Part shown: piece after piece, positions 50,107 through 57,560 of the stretch | Layout: each line of letters begins with the position of its first letter | Numbering within the stretch: the first letter of the stretch is position 1 | Assembly: GCF_001531445.1 (NCBI RefSeq) | Contig: NZ_LQYA01000003.1 | Coordinates: 1 to 64,000 of the forward strand | DNA from: Sporosarcina koreensis | Lineage (GTDB): Bacteria > Bacillota > Bacilli > Bacillales_A > Planococcaceae | Length of the DNA: 64,000 nucleotides | Reading direction: 5' to 3' | Translations under genes and position numbers: made by a program | The notes under the pieces: model-generated | What the model was told of the DNA's origin: nothing | Databases searched by the model: none | Seen by the model: only the letters and a program-made list of their open reading frames with translations

Positions 50107-50220
50107 TTTGTTATGCAGTTGTTTGAATAATTTAAAACATCATATCGTTAATTGTTAGATACGTCAATAGCCGAATTGTGATAGAATCGGCATATGAACA
50201 AAAAGTAGAAGGTGAAGACG

Positions 50221-50406
50221 TTGAGGATTTTCAAATTTGCCGTTCCGATAGCGCTCCTTGTCGCAGGAATTTCATGGTGGATGCTCCATAAAAACTTTCA
50301 GGAAGTGCCGGGGACATCCAGAGTGTGGATAACAATAGGCGCAGCCATACTAAGCGGAATAATTGCCCATTTTTTATTCCCGAAAAACGAAGACAAAGAA
50401 CGTTGA
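50221..50406 (+). CDS. Small membrane protein, hypothetical
   Basis: The frame starts at TTG 50221 (AAGGTGA seven bases upstream) or GTG 50212 and codes for about 61 residues. Two hydrophobic segments, FKFAVPIALLVAGISWWML and VWITIGAAILSGIIAHFLF, are separated by a short polar loop KNFQEVPGTSR, and the tail is charged (PKNEDKER). A two-helix hairpin with both ends inside is likely. I do not recognise the family. It reads away from the SAM riboswitch and toward bioY. Confidence 0.6.
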   Translation: MRIFKFAVPIALLVAGISWWMLHKNFQEVPGTSRVWITIGAAILSGIIAHFLFPKNEDKER

Positions 50407-50479
50407 ACCACGGACCGATAGCTAATAAGCTGTCGGTTTTTTTATTCTGGAATTTTGGTTAACTTAAAATAAAAATAGG

Positions 50480-50521
50480 TTGACACAATTTAAGTTAACT
50501 TTTATTCTATTAAAGATAACT
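50480..50521 (+). promoter_or_regulatory. bioY promoter with probable BirA operator
   Basis: TTGACA (50480-50485) and TATTCT (50503-50508) are 17 bp apart. The inverted repeat AGTTAACTTT (50493-50502) / AAAGATAACT (50512-50521) straddles the -10. GTTAAC half-sites with this spacing are typical of BirA boxes in Bacillota. Repression by biotin-charged BirA is inferred. Confidence 0.7.
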
Positions 50522-50539
50522 CAAATTACGAGGTGAATT

Positions 50540-51136
50540 ATGACAACAGCTACAGTCAAAACGAAAAATGGGATGAGTGCACTCAGTCTCGTCTATTGTG
50601 GGATGTTTGCGGCATTGATGATGATCGGGGCGAATATTACGTCGTTTGTGCCGTTCCTTGTGATCGGCGGCGTGCCGATTACATTACAGACATTTTTTGC
50701 TGTCTTGGCGGGTCTTCTTCTCGGAAGCCGTCTTGGTGCCATTTCGATGACGGTCTATATGGTGGTAGGCTTAGCAGGGGCACCGATATTCTCGAAATTC
50801 CAAGGCGGGTTCAGTGCAATTCTTCTTCCGACATTCGGATTTATCGTCTCTTTCATTCTTGTCGCGTATATTGCGGGGAAAATTGTTGAAAAAAACGGAA
50901 GCTTAAGAAGCTATGTTATAGCAGCTTTAGTTGCCATGAGTGTAAATTATCTGTTCGGAACGAATTGGATGTATGCCGCTTACAAGCTTTGGGCCGCCGC
51001 GCCAGACGTATTCACCTATAAGGTAGCGTGGATCTGGATGGTACCGCCGTTGCCGAAGGATATACTCCTTTCGATTCTTGCTGGGATCTTCGGTCATCGA
51101 ATGTATAAGGTGTTGAAAGTGAGGCGGGTGCATTGA
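50540..51136 (+). CDS. bioY: Biotin transporter substrate-binding protein BioY
   Basis: The 198-residue membrane protein has six hydrophobic segments, a GGVPITLQTFFAVLAGLLLGSRLGAIS stretch and GLAGAPIFSKFQGG, both characteristic of BioY, the S component of ECF-type biotin transporters. It would work with a shared energising module (EcfAA'T) encoded elsewhere. It overlaps bioB by four bases and is preceded by a BirA-type operator. The start ATG 50540 follows ACGAGGTGA. Confidence 0.95.
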   Translation: MTTATVKTKNGMSALSLVYCGMFAALMMIGANITSFVPFLVIGGVPITLQTFFAVLAGLLLGSRLGAISMTVYMVVGLAGAPIFSKFQGGFSAILLPTFGFIVSFILVAYIAGKIVEKNGSLRSYVIAALVAMSVNYLFGTNWMYAAYKLWAAAPDVFTYKVAWIWMVPPLPKDILLSILAGIFGHRMYKVLKVRRVH

Positions 51137-52137
51137 CGGTTTATGAGGAACTAGCGGACCGCGTTCTTGCTGGCGGCGCGCTGTCAGACGAAGAAGCGCT
51201 TTCCGTTTTGGGTTGCCCGGATGATAATCTGCTTCCATTGCTGCATGCGTCCTATAAGATTCGAAAGCATTATTATGGAAATAAAGTGAAGTTGAACATG
51301 ATCATCAATACCAAATCTGGACTATGTCCGGAAAACTGCGGGTATTGTGCGCAATCGATCGTCTCGAAAGCCCCGATTGAAAAATATGCGATGATGAAGC
51401 GGGAGGAGATCGTTGCTGGGGCAGAACGTGCCGCATCCGTGAACGCTGGAACGTATTGCATCGTTGCAAGCGGGCGGGGGCCGGTCAACCGGGAGCTTGA
51501 AATCGTCATTGATTCCGTCAAGGAAATTAAGGCGAAATACAATGGAATGACCGTATGTGCCTGTCTTGGGCTTTTGAAACCTGAACAGGCGAAACGTCTG
51601 AAAGAAGCGGGCGTTGACCGGTACAATCACAATATCAACACATCTGCCGCACATCATGAAAGCATAACGACATCTCACACGTATGATGACCGCGTGAATA
51701 CGGTGGAACTTGCGAAGGAAGCGGGAATTTCGCCGTGTTCGGGCGTGATCATCGGCATGCGGGAAACGAAAGAGGATGTCATCGCGATGGCGCGCAGCCT
51801 GCATGCGATGGATGCCGATTCGATTCCTGTGAACTTCTTGCATGCGGTGGATGGGACACCGCTTGAAGGGACGAATGAGCTGACACCGCGCTATTGTTTG
51901 AAAGTGCTCTGCCTTTTCCGTTTTATGAATCCGACAAAGGAAATTCGGATTTCCGGCGGACGTGAAGTGAATTTGCGCTCTCTCCAACCATTTGGCCTTT
52001 ATCCTGCAAATTCAATCTTTGTTGGAGACTATTTGACGACAGCGGGTCAGGAAAGCGACCGGGATCGGCAAATGCTCGAGGACCTAGGATTTGAAATCGA
52101 TTTGGAACCGTTGGCGAAACAACCGGTGATAAAATAA
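51133..52137 (+). CDS. bioB: Biotin synthase
   Basis: The 334-residue radical SAM enzyme carries the cluster motif CPENCGYCAQS (CxxxCxxC, about residues 60-70), YCIVASGRGP, and HNINTSAAHHESITTSHTYDDR. SGGREVNLRSLQPFGLYPANSIFVGDYLTTAGQ is the conserved BioB C-terminus. It inserts sulfur into dethiobiotin. It starts at TTG 51133, inside the bioY stop. No bioA, bioD or bioF is nearby, so with BioY the cell may scavenge dethiobiotin as well as biotin (inference). Confidence 0.96.
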   Translation: MTVYEELADRVLAGGALSDEEALSVLGCPDDNLLPLLHASYKIRKHYYGNKVKLNMIINTKSGLCPENCGYCAQSIVSKAPIEKYAMMKREEIVAGAERAASVNAGTYCIVASGRGPVNRELEIVIDSVKEIKAKYNGMTVCACLGLLKPEQAKRLKEAGVDRYNHNINTSAAHHESITTSHTYDDRVNTVELAKEAGISPCSGVIIGMRETKEDVIAMARSLHAMDADSIPVNFLHAVDGTPLEGTNELTPRYCLKVLCLFRFMNPTKEIRISGGREVNLRSLQPFGLYPANSIFVGDYLTTAGQESDRDRQMLEDLGFEIDLEPLAKQPVIK

Positions 52138-52145
52138 TTGAATAA

Positions 52146-52200
52146 ATAAAGGGCGATCCTTCAAGTTGATAAGTCTCAACTTGGTGGATTGCCCTTTTTC
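52146..52200. terminator. Bidirectional terminator overlapping a coding end
   Basis: AAAGGGCGATCC and CAAGTTGA pair with TCAACTTG and GGATTGCCCTTT. The right arm codes for the last residues (KKGNPPS) of the reverse-strand gene, so the hairpin is partly coding. Confidence 0.85.
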
Positions 52201-52880
52201 ATTGATGGCGACTGCCAAAAAGAAAAGTCATCTTGCTGCATAAAATAATCTTTTACGGAGATTGAACTGTCAAAAGGTATCGCTTCAATCGTTTCTAGCA
52301 TTTCGTCAAACTGAGCTTCTGTTACTGCGGAAATATTTCTGTTTGTTATTCGTGCAGGAAGTTGGCGCTCCTTGATCGTTGTAACCCATTCTTCCAGTGA
52401 CGGCTCACTAATGATGACCGTCTCAGAATATTTCATATTCCCATTCTCCTCTTGATATCGATAAAGAAGACGTGCTCCGATATAATCGTTTTTCCTTCCT
52501 TTGAACCCGGGATTCGTCCAGAGGCCAATCAGCAGGTCGGTTATTTGGTTGTAGCGAAAGGTGACGGATTTCGTTTCGCCGGTCCACTCGTTGGTGAAAT
52601 AAAGTGTGTAACCATCTCGTTCCTCCACCTTTGTGAACGTTGTTGGCCCTTTTTGCCAGGGCAGTTTTAGAAGCTGAATGAATATCCATCCGATGAACAG
52701 GGAAATGCCACCGAGCAGGGCTGCCAGTAGCCATTCTCCGTCCGAAAATGTATCTATGGACAAGTATAATAGTGCAACGCCAAACACTCCGAAGCCGGAA
52801 AGGGCAAGATAGTAATAAACCTTTTTGGCTGCTGACATTTTAGCTGGCGGTTTATCGGTGCGAAAAACATTGTTCTGCAT
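52176..52880 (-). CDS. Two-helix membrane protein, hypothetical
   Basis: Starting at ATG 52880 with AAGGAGTGG upstream, the product is 234 residues. Two membrane helices are at about residues 24-42 (YYLALSGFGVFGVALLYL) and 51-70 (LLAALLGGISLFIGWIFIQ). The rest is a cytoplasmic beta-rich region (FTKVEERDGYTLYFTNEWTGETKSVTF) and an acidic tail. It resembles membrane proteins with PH-like domains, but I cannot name the family. Monocistronic and convergent with bioB. Confidence 0.7.
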   Translation of the reverse strand: MQNNVFRTDKPPAKMSAAKKVYYYLALSGFGVFGVALLYLSIDTFSDGEWLLAALLGGISLFIGWIFIQLLKLPWQKGPTTFTKVEERDGYTLYFTNEWTGETKSVTFRYNQITDLLIGLWTNPGFKGRKNDYIGARLLYRYQEENGNMKYSETVIISEPSLEEWVTTIKERQLPARITNRNISAVTEAQFDEMLETIEAIPFDSSISVKDYFMQQDDFSFWQSPSMKKGNPPS

Positions 52881-53023
52881 TGTGGCTCCACTCCTTTTTC
52901 TCATAATTTTGTACGGAAGAATGAAGGGGAAGGATTCAAAATAATAATCAAAAATATGAATCGTTTCACGGCTTTATCCGTATAGTAGGGGAGGTTTAAT
53001 TTTCTATAGAAAAGAGTGTTCAT

Positions 53024-54700
53024 ATGATAAATTTACTGTTATTTTCATTAGTCGCGGGCATCGTTGCCGCGGTGATCATTGTACCTTTCACGTCGGTATC
53101 CAAAGAAGGGAAGCCTGCTTTCAATCGAATCGGCGCACTGTCTACAACAGTCGTTCTCATGACGATCGTCACTTTCGCTTTTTATTACATTACGAACCTG
53201 GACAGAAATTGGACGTCGTTGTGGGCGTTGTTCCTGCTCGTTGCAATTGCAGGCATCGTGTTTGCAACCGGTAAAGAGCGCAGCTTCAAAGTTGTCCTTG
53301 CGTTAGTGGCATTGGCGGGGAGTGCGTTCATCCTGAGCGCGCCGCTGTTCAATGCGAATCAAAAATATAAAGCAGTCGAAATGGATCAACAGGTGGAAAT
53401 TAAGGCGTTTGACGAAACGAAGACACCTGCAAGCGTACCGCCAAAATTTGCGCGAAATAAAATGAAGAAGGCATTCGGGCAAGTGCCGAATACGAGCTAT
53501 TATGAGCTAGGCAACTTGCAGATTCAAAAAGTGGACGGGAAGTTTGTCTATATCGCACCTGTCGAGTTTTCGGGCTTCTTCAAATGGATGAACGGAAAAA
53601 CGACACCCGGCTACTTCACGATGAGCGCGACCGATTCTGCGGATAATCCGAAATTCGTGAAGACGGAAATGTCATATACGCCTTCATCATACTTCCATAA
53701 ACAAGTGGAGCGCCATATGCGGATGGCGATGCCGGATCTCATCTTTTACGGCGATGTACAGCTTGAAATTGATGATGAAGGAAAGCCGCATTATATTCGC
53801 TCTTACGGAAATTTCATTACAGCGAGAAACGGTTTTGATGTCCAAGGGATCGTCGTAGTCGATCCGGGTACCGGAGAAGTGAGCCAATATCCGCTTTCGA
53901 AAGTTCCTGAATTCATCGATGGAGCCGTTTCACCTGAAGCGGTCAGCCTCCAAAACAGCTATTTCGGAAAGTACGTCCATGGATTCTGGAATTCAATTGT
54001 CGGAAAGAAAGATGTGAAGCTGCCTTCGGATGAAGGGACTGAATCCAATGTCAGCCCGGTGTTCGACGAAAACGGACATATGTATTACTTCACTGATTTC
54101 ACAAGTCCGAAAGAAGGGGTCGACTCAATGCTAGGCTATGCATTGACGGATGGCCGCACGGGCGAGGCGATTTACTATACGGGTAATCTAGAAGAGTCGT
54201 ATATGGATTCGCAAGGAACTCTGCAGATTATTGAAAAGAAATTCATTGAGAAAAAATGGACCGGGGAAATGCCGGTGCTTTATAACTTTTACGGGGAAGC
54301 GAGCTGGCTGACGCCGGTACTTGACTCGAATGGCTTCCTTCAAAACTACTTCATCGTTTCGGCGGCGAACCCGGAAATTTCTGTTTACGCCAATTCGCCG
54401 AATGAAGCATTAAGGCTCTATAAAACAGCATTGCAGCGCGGGGGCAATACAGTCGACGGCAGCTCGAACGCCGAGGAAGGGAAAGCATCTGTAAACGTCG
54501 TCCGAGTCTATAAGGAACGTGCCGGCGACTTCACAATCGTTTCGATCCTTGCCGACGACGGCCGGAACTATATCGTTTCCACTGAAGCCGTTCCGCTAGC
54601 AATCTATATCCAGGAAGGCGACCATCTCGCCATCACCTATTACGAAGCGGGCGAACTCTTCTTACCGGTCAAGGAATTGAAGAACGCTACGATTGAATAA
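53024..54700 (+). CDS. Membrane-anchored protein with large soluble domain, unknown
   Basis: The 558-residue protein has four hydrophobic segments in the first 115 residues (about 2-22, 38-57, 64-82, 88-108). A soluble region of about 430 residues follows, with a repeated beta-rich look (GNLQIQKVDGKFVYIAPVEFSGFFKW, then YFTDFTSPKEGVDSMLGYALTDGRTGEAIYYTG). The second half (ADDGRNYIVSTEAVPLAIYIQEGDHLAITYYE) may be an OB-like barrel. It resembles uncharacterised Bacillaceae proteins, but I know no functional study. The start at 53024 has only a modest AAAGAG site. Confidence 0.65.
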   Translation: MINLLLFSLVAGIVAAVIIVPFTSVSKEGKPAFNRIGALSTTVVLMTIVTFAFYYITNLDRNWTSLWALFLLVAIAGIVFATGKERSFKVVLALVALAGSAFILSAPLFNANQKYKAVEMDQQVEIKAFDETKTPASVPPKFARNKMKKAFGQVPNTSYYELGNLQIQKVDGKFVYIAPVEFSGFFKWMNGKTTPGYFTMSATDSADNPKFVKTEMSYTPSSYFHKQVERHMRMAMPDLIFYGDVQLEIDDEGKPHYIRSYGNFITARNGFDVQGIVVVDPGTGEVSQYPLSKVPEFIDGAVSPEAVSLQNSYFGKYVHGFWNSIVGKKDVKLPSDEGTESNVSPVFDENGHMYYFTDFTSPKEGVDSMLGYALTDGRTGEAIYYTGNLEESYMDSQGTLQIIEKKFIEKKWTGEMPVLYNFYGEASWLTPVLDSNGFLQNYFIVSAANPEISVYANSPNEALRLYKTALQRGGNTVDGSSNAEEGKASVNVVRVYKERAGDFTIVSILADDGRNYIVSTEAVPLAIYIQEGDHLAITYYEAGELFLPVKELKNATIE

Positions 54701-54704
54701 AATA

Positions 54705-54738
54705 AAGGCAGCCTCCGGACTATCGGGGGCTGCCTTTA
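54705..54738 (+). terminator. Intrinsic terminator
   Basis: GGCAGCCTCCG pairs with CGGGGGCTGCC around GACTAT, followed by TTTAT. Confidence 0.85.
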
Positions 54739-54890
54739 TGCTTATGGACAAGTATTTATGAGCAATTACAACGTTTTATGCGCGTCTTTTTCGGGTTATG
54801 GACTTTTTCAACGTTTTATGGATGTTTCTAGCGATTTATGGACTTTTAGAACGACTTATGAGCTTTTCCGGCTGTTTATGCGTTTTTGGG
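54736..54890. repeat. Intergenic 20-bp period array (TTATG type)
   Basis: TTATG ends at 54760, 54780, 54800, 54820, 54840, 54860 and 54880, exactly 20 bp apart, with a first copy at 54740 overlapping the terminator tail. The following bases are AGC, CGC, GAC or GAT types, as in the array at 24487. It occupies the first third of the 549-base gap before ctsR. Confidence 0.92.
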
Positions 54891-54954
54891 AGTCTTCATT
54901 TCAATAAAATCAGCACTTTCTTCAATAAGTCGTATTGATCCTAGAGAATTATCC

Positions 54955-55075
54955 CATCCTTGGTTTTACGGGGAAGGATGAAAGGAGTTTGTTCAAAAGG
55001 ACAGATTGCTCGGGGCGAGAAAGACGACTGTTTGCCTCAATCGTTTCCATCTGCCCTTTCAAACAGAACCCATGA
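54955..55075. other. Structured intergenic segment upstream of ctsR
   Basis: CATCCTT (54957) pairs with AAGGATG over a 12-base loop. Then AAGGACAGAT pairs with ATCTGCCCTTT across about 50 bases, enclosing the hairpin CTCG-GGG-CGAG and a GAAA-ACGA / TCGT-TTC stem. No known RNA family is recognised and no reading frame is convincing. It could be a small RNA, a processed leader or a decayed element. Confidence 0.4.
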
Positions 55076-55164
55076 AGAGGAAGAAGAGGTTCAGAAAATC
55101 CTCAAGTACCTTATTACCCGATTTATCCAATTCTAAACATCGAAAGGGATAATTTGCATATCAA

Positions 55165-55218
55165 TTGCACGTATAATGTATTTTCATGTACAATTAAGTC
55201 AAAGATAGTCAAAGTCAA
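55165..55218 (+). promoter_or_regulatory. ctsR operon promoter with CtsR operator
   Basis: TTGCAC (55165-55170) and TACAAT (55189-55194) are 18 bp apart. AGTCAAAGATAGTCAAA, a direct CtsR heptad repeat, plus an extra GTCAA follow at 55197-55218, over the transcription start region. CtsR would autorepress here and release on heat. The operator is a near-exact consensus match. Confidence 0.88.
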
Positions 55219-55249
55219 TGGCTTAACACCGGAGAAAAGAGGTGACATC

Positions 55250-55720
55250 ATGCGAAACATTTCCGACATTATTGAAGGGTATTTAAAGGCGATTATCGAA
55301 AAAGAAGATAGCGGGACTGTGGAAATCAAACGAAGCGAGGTCGCGGAGAAATTCCAATGCGTCCCTTCGCAAATCAATTATGTCATTAACACACGCTTTA
55401 CCGTCGAACGCGGTTATGCCGTCGAATCGAAGCGTGGAGGCGGAGGCTATATCCGCATTTACCGCGTCCAGACGAATTCGCATAAAGAATTGATTGAACA
55501 TATTTTAGAAGGAATCCAACAAGGTGCCACATATACAATGGCAGAAGGGATCATCTACAGACTGTTGAACGAGGAGGTCATTTCGGAGAGGGAGGCAAGG
55601 ATCATTCTCGCCGCAGTAGACCGGACGACGCTGCATTACCCGCTGCCGGAGCGAGATTTGATACGTGCACGGATCATGCAGGCAATGCTCCAGACGCTTA
55701 TTTACAAGCAGCTTGAATAG
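55250..55720 (+). CDS. ctsR: Heat-shock repressor CtsR
   Basis: The 156-residue repressor starts MRNISDIIEGYLKAIIE at ATG 55250, behind AAAAGAGGTG; a longer frame would run back through the promoter and operator. The winged helix includes IKRSEVAEKFQCVPSQINYVINTRF, and the glycine-rich wing ESKRGGGGYIRIYRV is the temperature-sensing loop. A C-terminal tetramerisation domain follows. CtsR binds direct heptad repeats before clp genes and is marked for degradation by McsB/ClpCP. First gene of the ctsR-mcsA-mcsB-clpC operon. Confidence 0.97.
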   Translation: MRNISDIIEGYLKAIIEKEDSGTVEIKRSEVAEKFQCVPSQINYVINTRFTVERGYAVESKRGGGGYIRIYRVQTNSHKELIEHILEGIQQGATYTMAEGIIYRLLNEEVISEREARIILAAVDRTTLHYPLPERDLIRARIMQAMLQTLIYKQLE

Positions 55721-55747
55721 AATTCGACGAATACGAGGTGGCACAGT

Positions 55748-56314
55748 ATGCTATGCGACAATTGCAAAGAACGGCCGGCTTCCGTGATTTTCACTCAGGA
55801 AGGCATGGGCGGATCTACGGAACGGCATCTATGTGAGAAATGCGCGTTCCAAACACAAATGTTTCATTTTGATCCAAATCAGGAGCCGTTGTCAATCCAA
55901 CAATTCCTGTCACATTGGTTCGGAGGGAGCGAATCGATACAGCCTTTTCAGCAGACTAGGGAAAGCATGCCGGAAGGGCCGACTTGCCCCGACTGCCAAT
56001 TGACGTTCAGGAAATTCCTTGATATCGGCAAGTTCGGTTGTCCAACATGCTATGAGACGTTCAGGGAGCAACTGCCTCGCGTTTTCAGCAAGCTCCATAA
56101 CGGGCATACGACACATGTAGGAAAAATGCCGGAATCCTTCAATGAGCGATTCTCTTTGAAGAAGAAAATCGAAGAAATCCGTTTGAAAATGCAGGAAGCG
56201 ATCGAGATGGAACGTTTTGAAGATGCCGCTGCATTGCGCGATGAGGCAAAGGCGCTGAAAGACCGCTTAGCGGAATGCGGCAATGGAGGTGAAGGCAGCG
56301 ATGTCAATCAATAA
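55748..56314 (+). CDS. mcsA: McsA, activator of the McsB arginine kinase
   Basis: The 188-residue protein has four CxxC-type pairs: CDNCKERPAS (residues 3-6), CEKCAF, CPDCQLTF and CPTCYETF. They bind zinc. A UVR motif at the C-terminus follows (LKMQEAIEMERFEDAAALRDEAKAL). McsA stimulates McsB and is required for its CtsR-directed function. It lies between ctsR and mcsB and overlaps mcsB by 14 bases. ATG 55748 follows CGAGGTGG. Confidence 0.96.
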   Translation: MLCDNCKERPASVIFTQEGMGGSTERHLCEKCAFQTQMFHFDPNQEPLSIQQFLSHWFGGSESIQPFQQTRESMPEGPTCPDCQLTFRKFLDIGKFGCPTCYETFREQLPRVFSKLHNGHTTHVGKMPESFNERFSLKKKIEEIRLKMQEAIEMERFEDAAALRDEAKALKDRLAECGNGGEGSDVNQ

Positions 56315-57383
56315 ATTCATGAAAGGCGCCGTTGCGGGATGGATGACATCGCATGGTGAACACTCGGATATTGTCATGTCGACGAGGATTCGGCTGGCCC
56401 GGAATTTACGGGGCTATCGATTTCCGATTGCGTTCACAGCAGATGAAGCACAAAAAGTCGATGCACAAGTTTCGGCTGCCTTGCTTACTTCCGATGAAAA
56501 AGGGTATGCCTATATGAAGATGTCGGAGCTTCCCGCACTTGAAAGGCATGTGCTCGTTGAGAAGCATTTGGTCAGTCCGCAATTGACGGACGTGAAGCGC
56601 CATGGAGCGGTCATCCTGTCGGAAGACGAGACGCTGAGCATCATGGTGAACGAAGAAGACCACATCCGCATCCAATGCATCTATCCTGGATTCCAACTGG
56701 AAAATGCATACGAGCATGCAGACGATGTCGATAACTATTTGGAGAATGAACTTCCTTATGCCTTCGACGAGGATTTCGGTTATTTGACGAGCTGTCCCTC
56801 AAATACGGGTACAGGCATGCGGGCGTCCGTCATGATGCATTTGCCCGCATTGACAATCACGAAGCAGATTGAGCGAATTATCCCGGCAATTACAAGGCTG
56901 GGAATGATCGTCAGGGGGAGCTACGGAGAGGGCAGCGAGGCGCCGGGCAATATTTATCAGGTTTCGAATCAGACGACTTTGGGCAAAACGGAGGGTGAGA
57001 TCCTTTCCGATTTGAAAAATGTGGCGCTTCGGCTGATCGCCCACGAGCGGCGTTCCCGTGAACTTCTTCTATCTAAATCGCGTATTGCGCTAGAAAACAA
57101 GCTGTTCCGTTCTCTCGGCATCATTTCGTATGCAAGACTGCTGCCATCGGGCGAAGCGGCCCGTTGCCTATCAGATGTTCGTCTTGGCATCGATCTCGGA
57201 ATTATCGAAGATGTGGATATGTCCATATTGAATGAACTGATGATTTTCATGCAGCCAGGGTTCCTTCAGCAATATGCTGGAGCGGAATTGACGGCGGAGG
57301 AAAGGGATATATTCAGAGCCGATCTCTTCAGGGAAAGACTGCGATCGGAACAGCAAATCGAAGAAAATAATAACGAAAATTGA
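56301..57383 (+). CDS. mcsB: Protein arginine kinase McsB
   Basis: The 360-residue protein is a phosphagen-kinase-fold enzyme: SDIVMSTRIRLARNLRGYRFP at the N-terminus, VNEEDHIRIQ with the catalytic Glu region, and LTSCPSNTGTGMRASVMMHLPAL with the conserved Cys. It phosphorylates arginines on client proteins, which then go to ClpCP. The C-terminal regulatory RDxxRA-like region reads RCLSDVRLGIDLG. ATG 56301 is preferred because GGAGGTGAAGG lies just upstream. Confidence 0.96.
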   Translation: MSINKFMKGAVAGWMTSHGEHSDIVMSTRIRLARNLRGYRFPIAFTADEAQKVDAQVSAALLTSDEKGYAYMKMSELPALERHVLVEKHLVSPQLTDVKRHGAVILSEDETLSIMVNEEDHIRIQCIYPGFQLENAYEHADDVDNYLENELPYAFDEDFGYLTSCPSNTGTGMRASVMMHLPALTITKQIERIIPAITRLGMIVRGSYGEGSEAPGNIYQVSNQTTLGKTEGEILSDLKNVALRLIAHERRSRELLLSKSRIALENKLFRSLGIISYARLLPSGEAARCLSDVRLGIDLGIIEDVDMSILNELMIFMQPGFLQQYAGAELTAEERDIFRADLFRERLRSEQQIEENNNEN

Positions 57384-57392
57384 GCGATACTT

Positions 57393-57445
57393 TTGCAACG
57401 GACTTTTCTTTTTATTATACTTACGTCAAAGATGGTCAAAGTCAA
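57393..57445 (+). promoter_or_regulatory. Internal clpC promoter with second CtsR operator
   Basis: TTGCAA (57393-57398) and TATACT (57416-57421) are 17 bp apart. GTCAAAGATGGTCAAAGTCAA at 57425-57445 is a CtsR heptad direct repeat. It gives clpC its own heat-inducible transcript in addition to operon read-through. The 171-base mcsB-clpC gap is otherwise plain leader. Confidence 0.85.
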
Positions 57446-57560
57446 TTTATCGGAATGGGATTGCTTTATGATCCATTGGAATAGAGTAAAAGGAATTCCT
57501 ATTCCGCACTTTCAGTAGTGGGGACGGGATAGACGTTACTATAGAAGGAGTGGAATGAAT

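Noticed and set aside
55071-55136. A 21-codon basic frame before the ctsR promoter
   Set aside because: It has no usable ribosome site, overlaps the edge of the structured segment and shows no recognisable motif.
55154-55249. An N-terminal extension of CtsR starting at 55154
   Set aside because: It would translate through the promoter and CtsR operator; the normal CtsR start MRNISDI has a good ribosome site at 55250.
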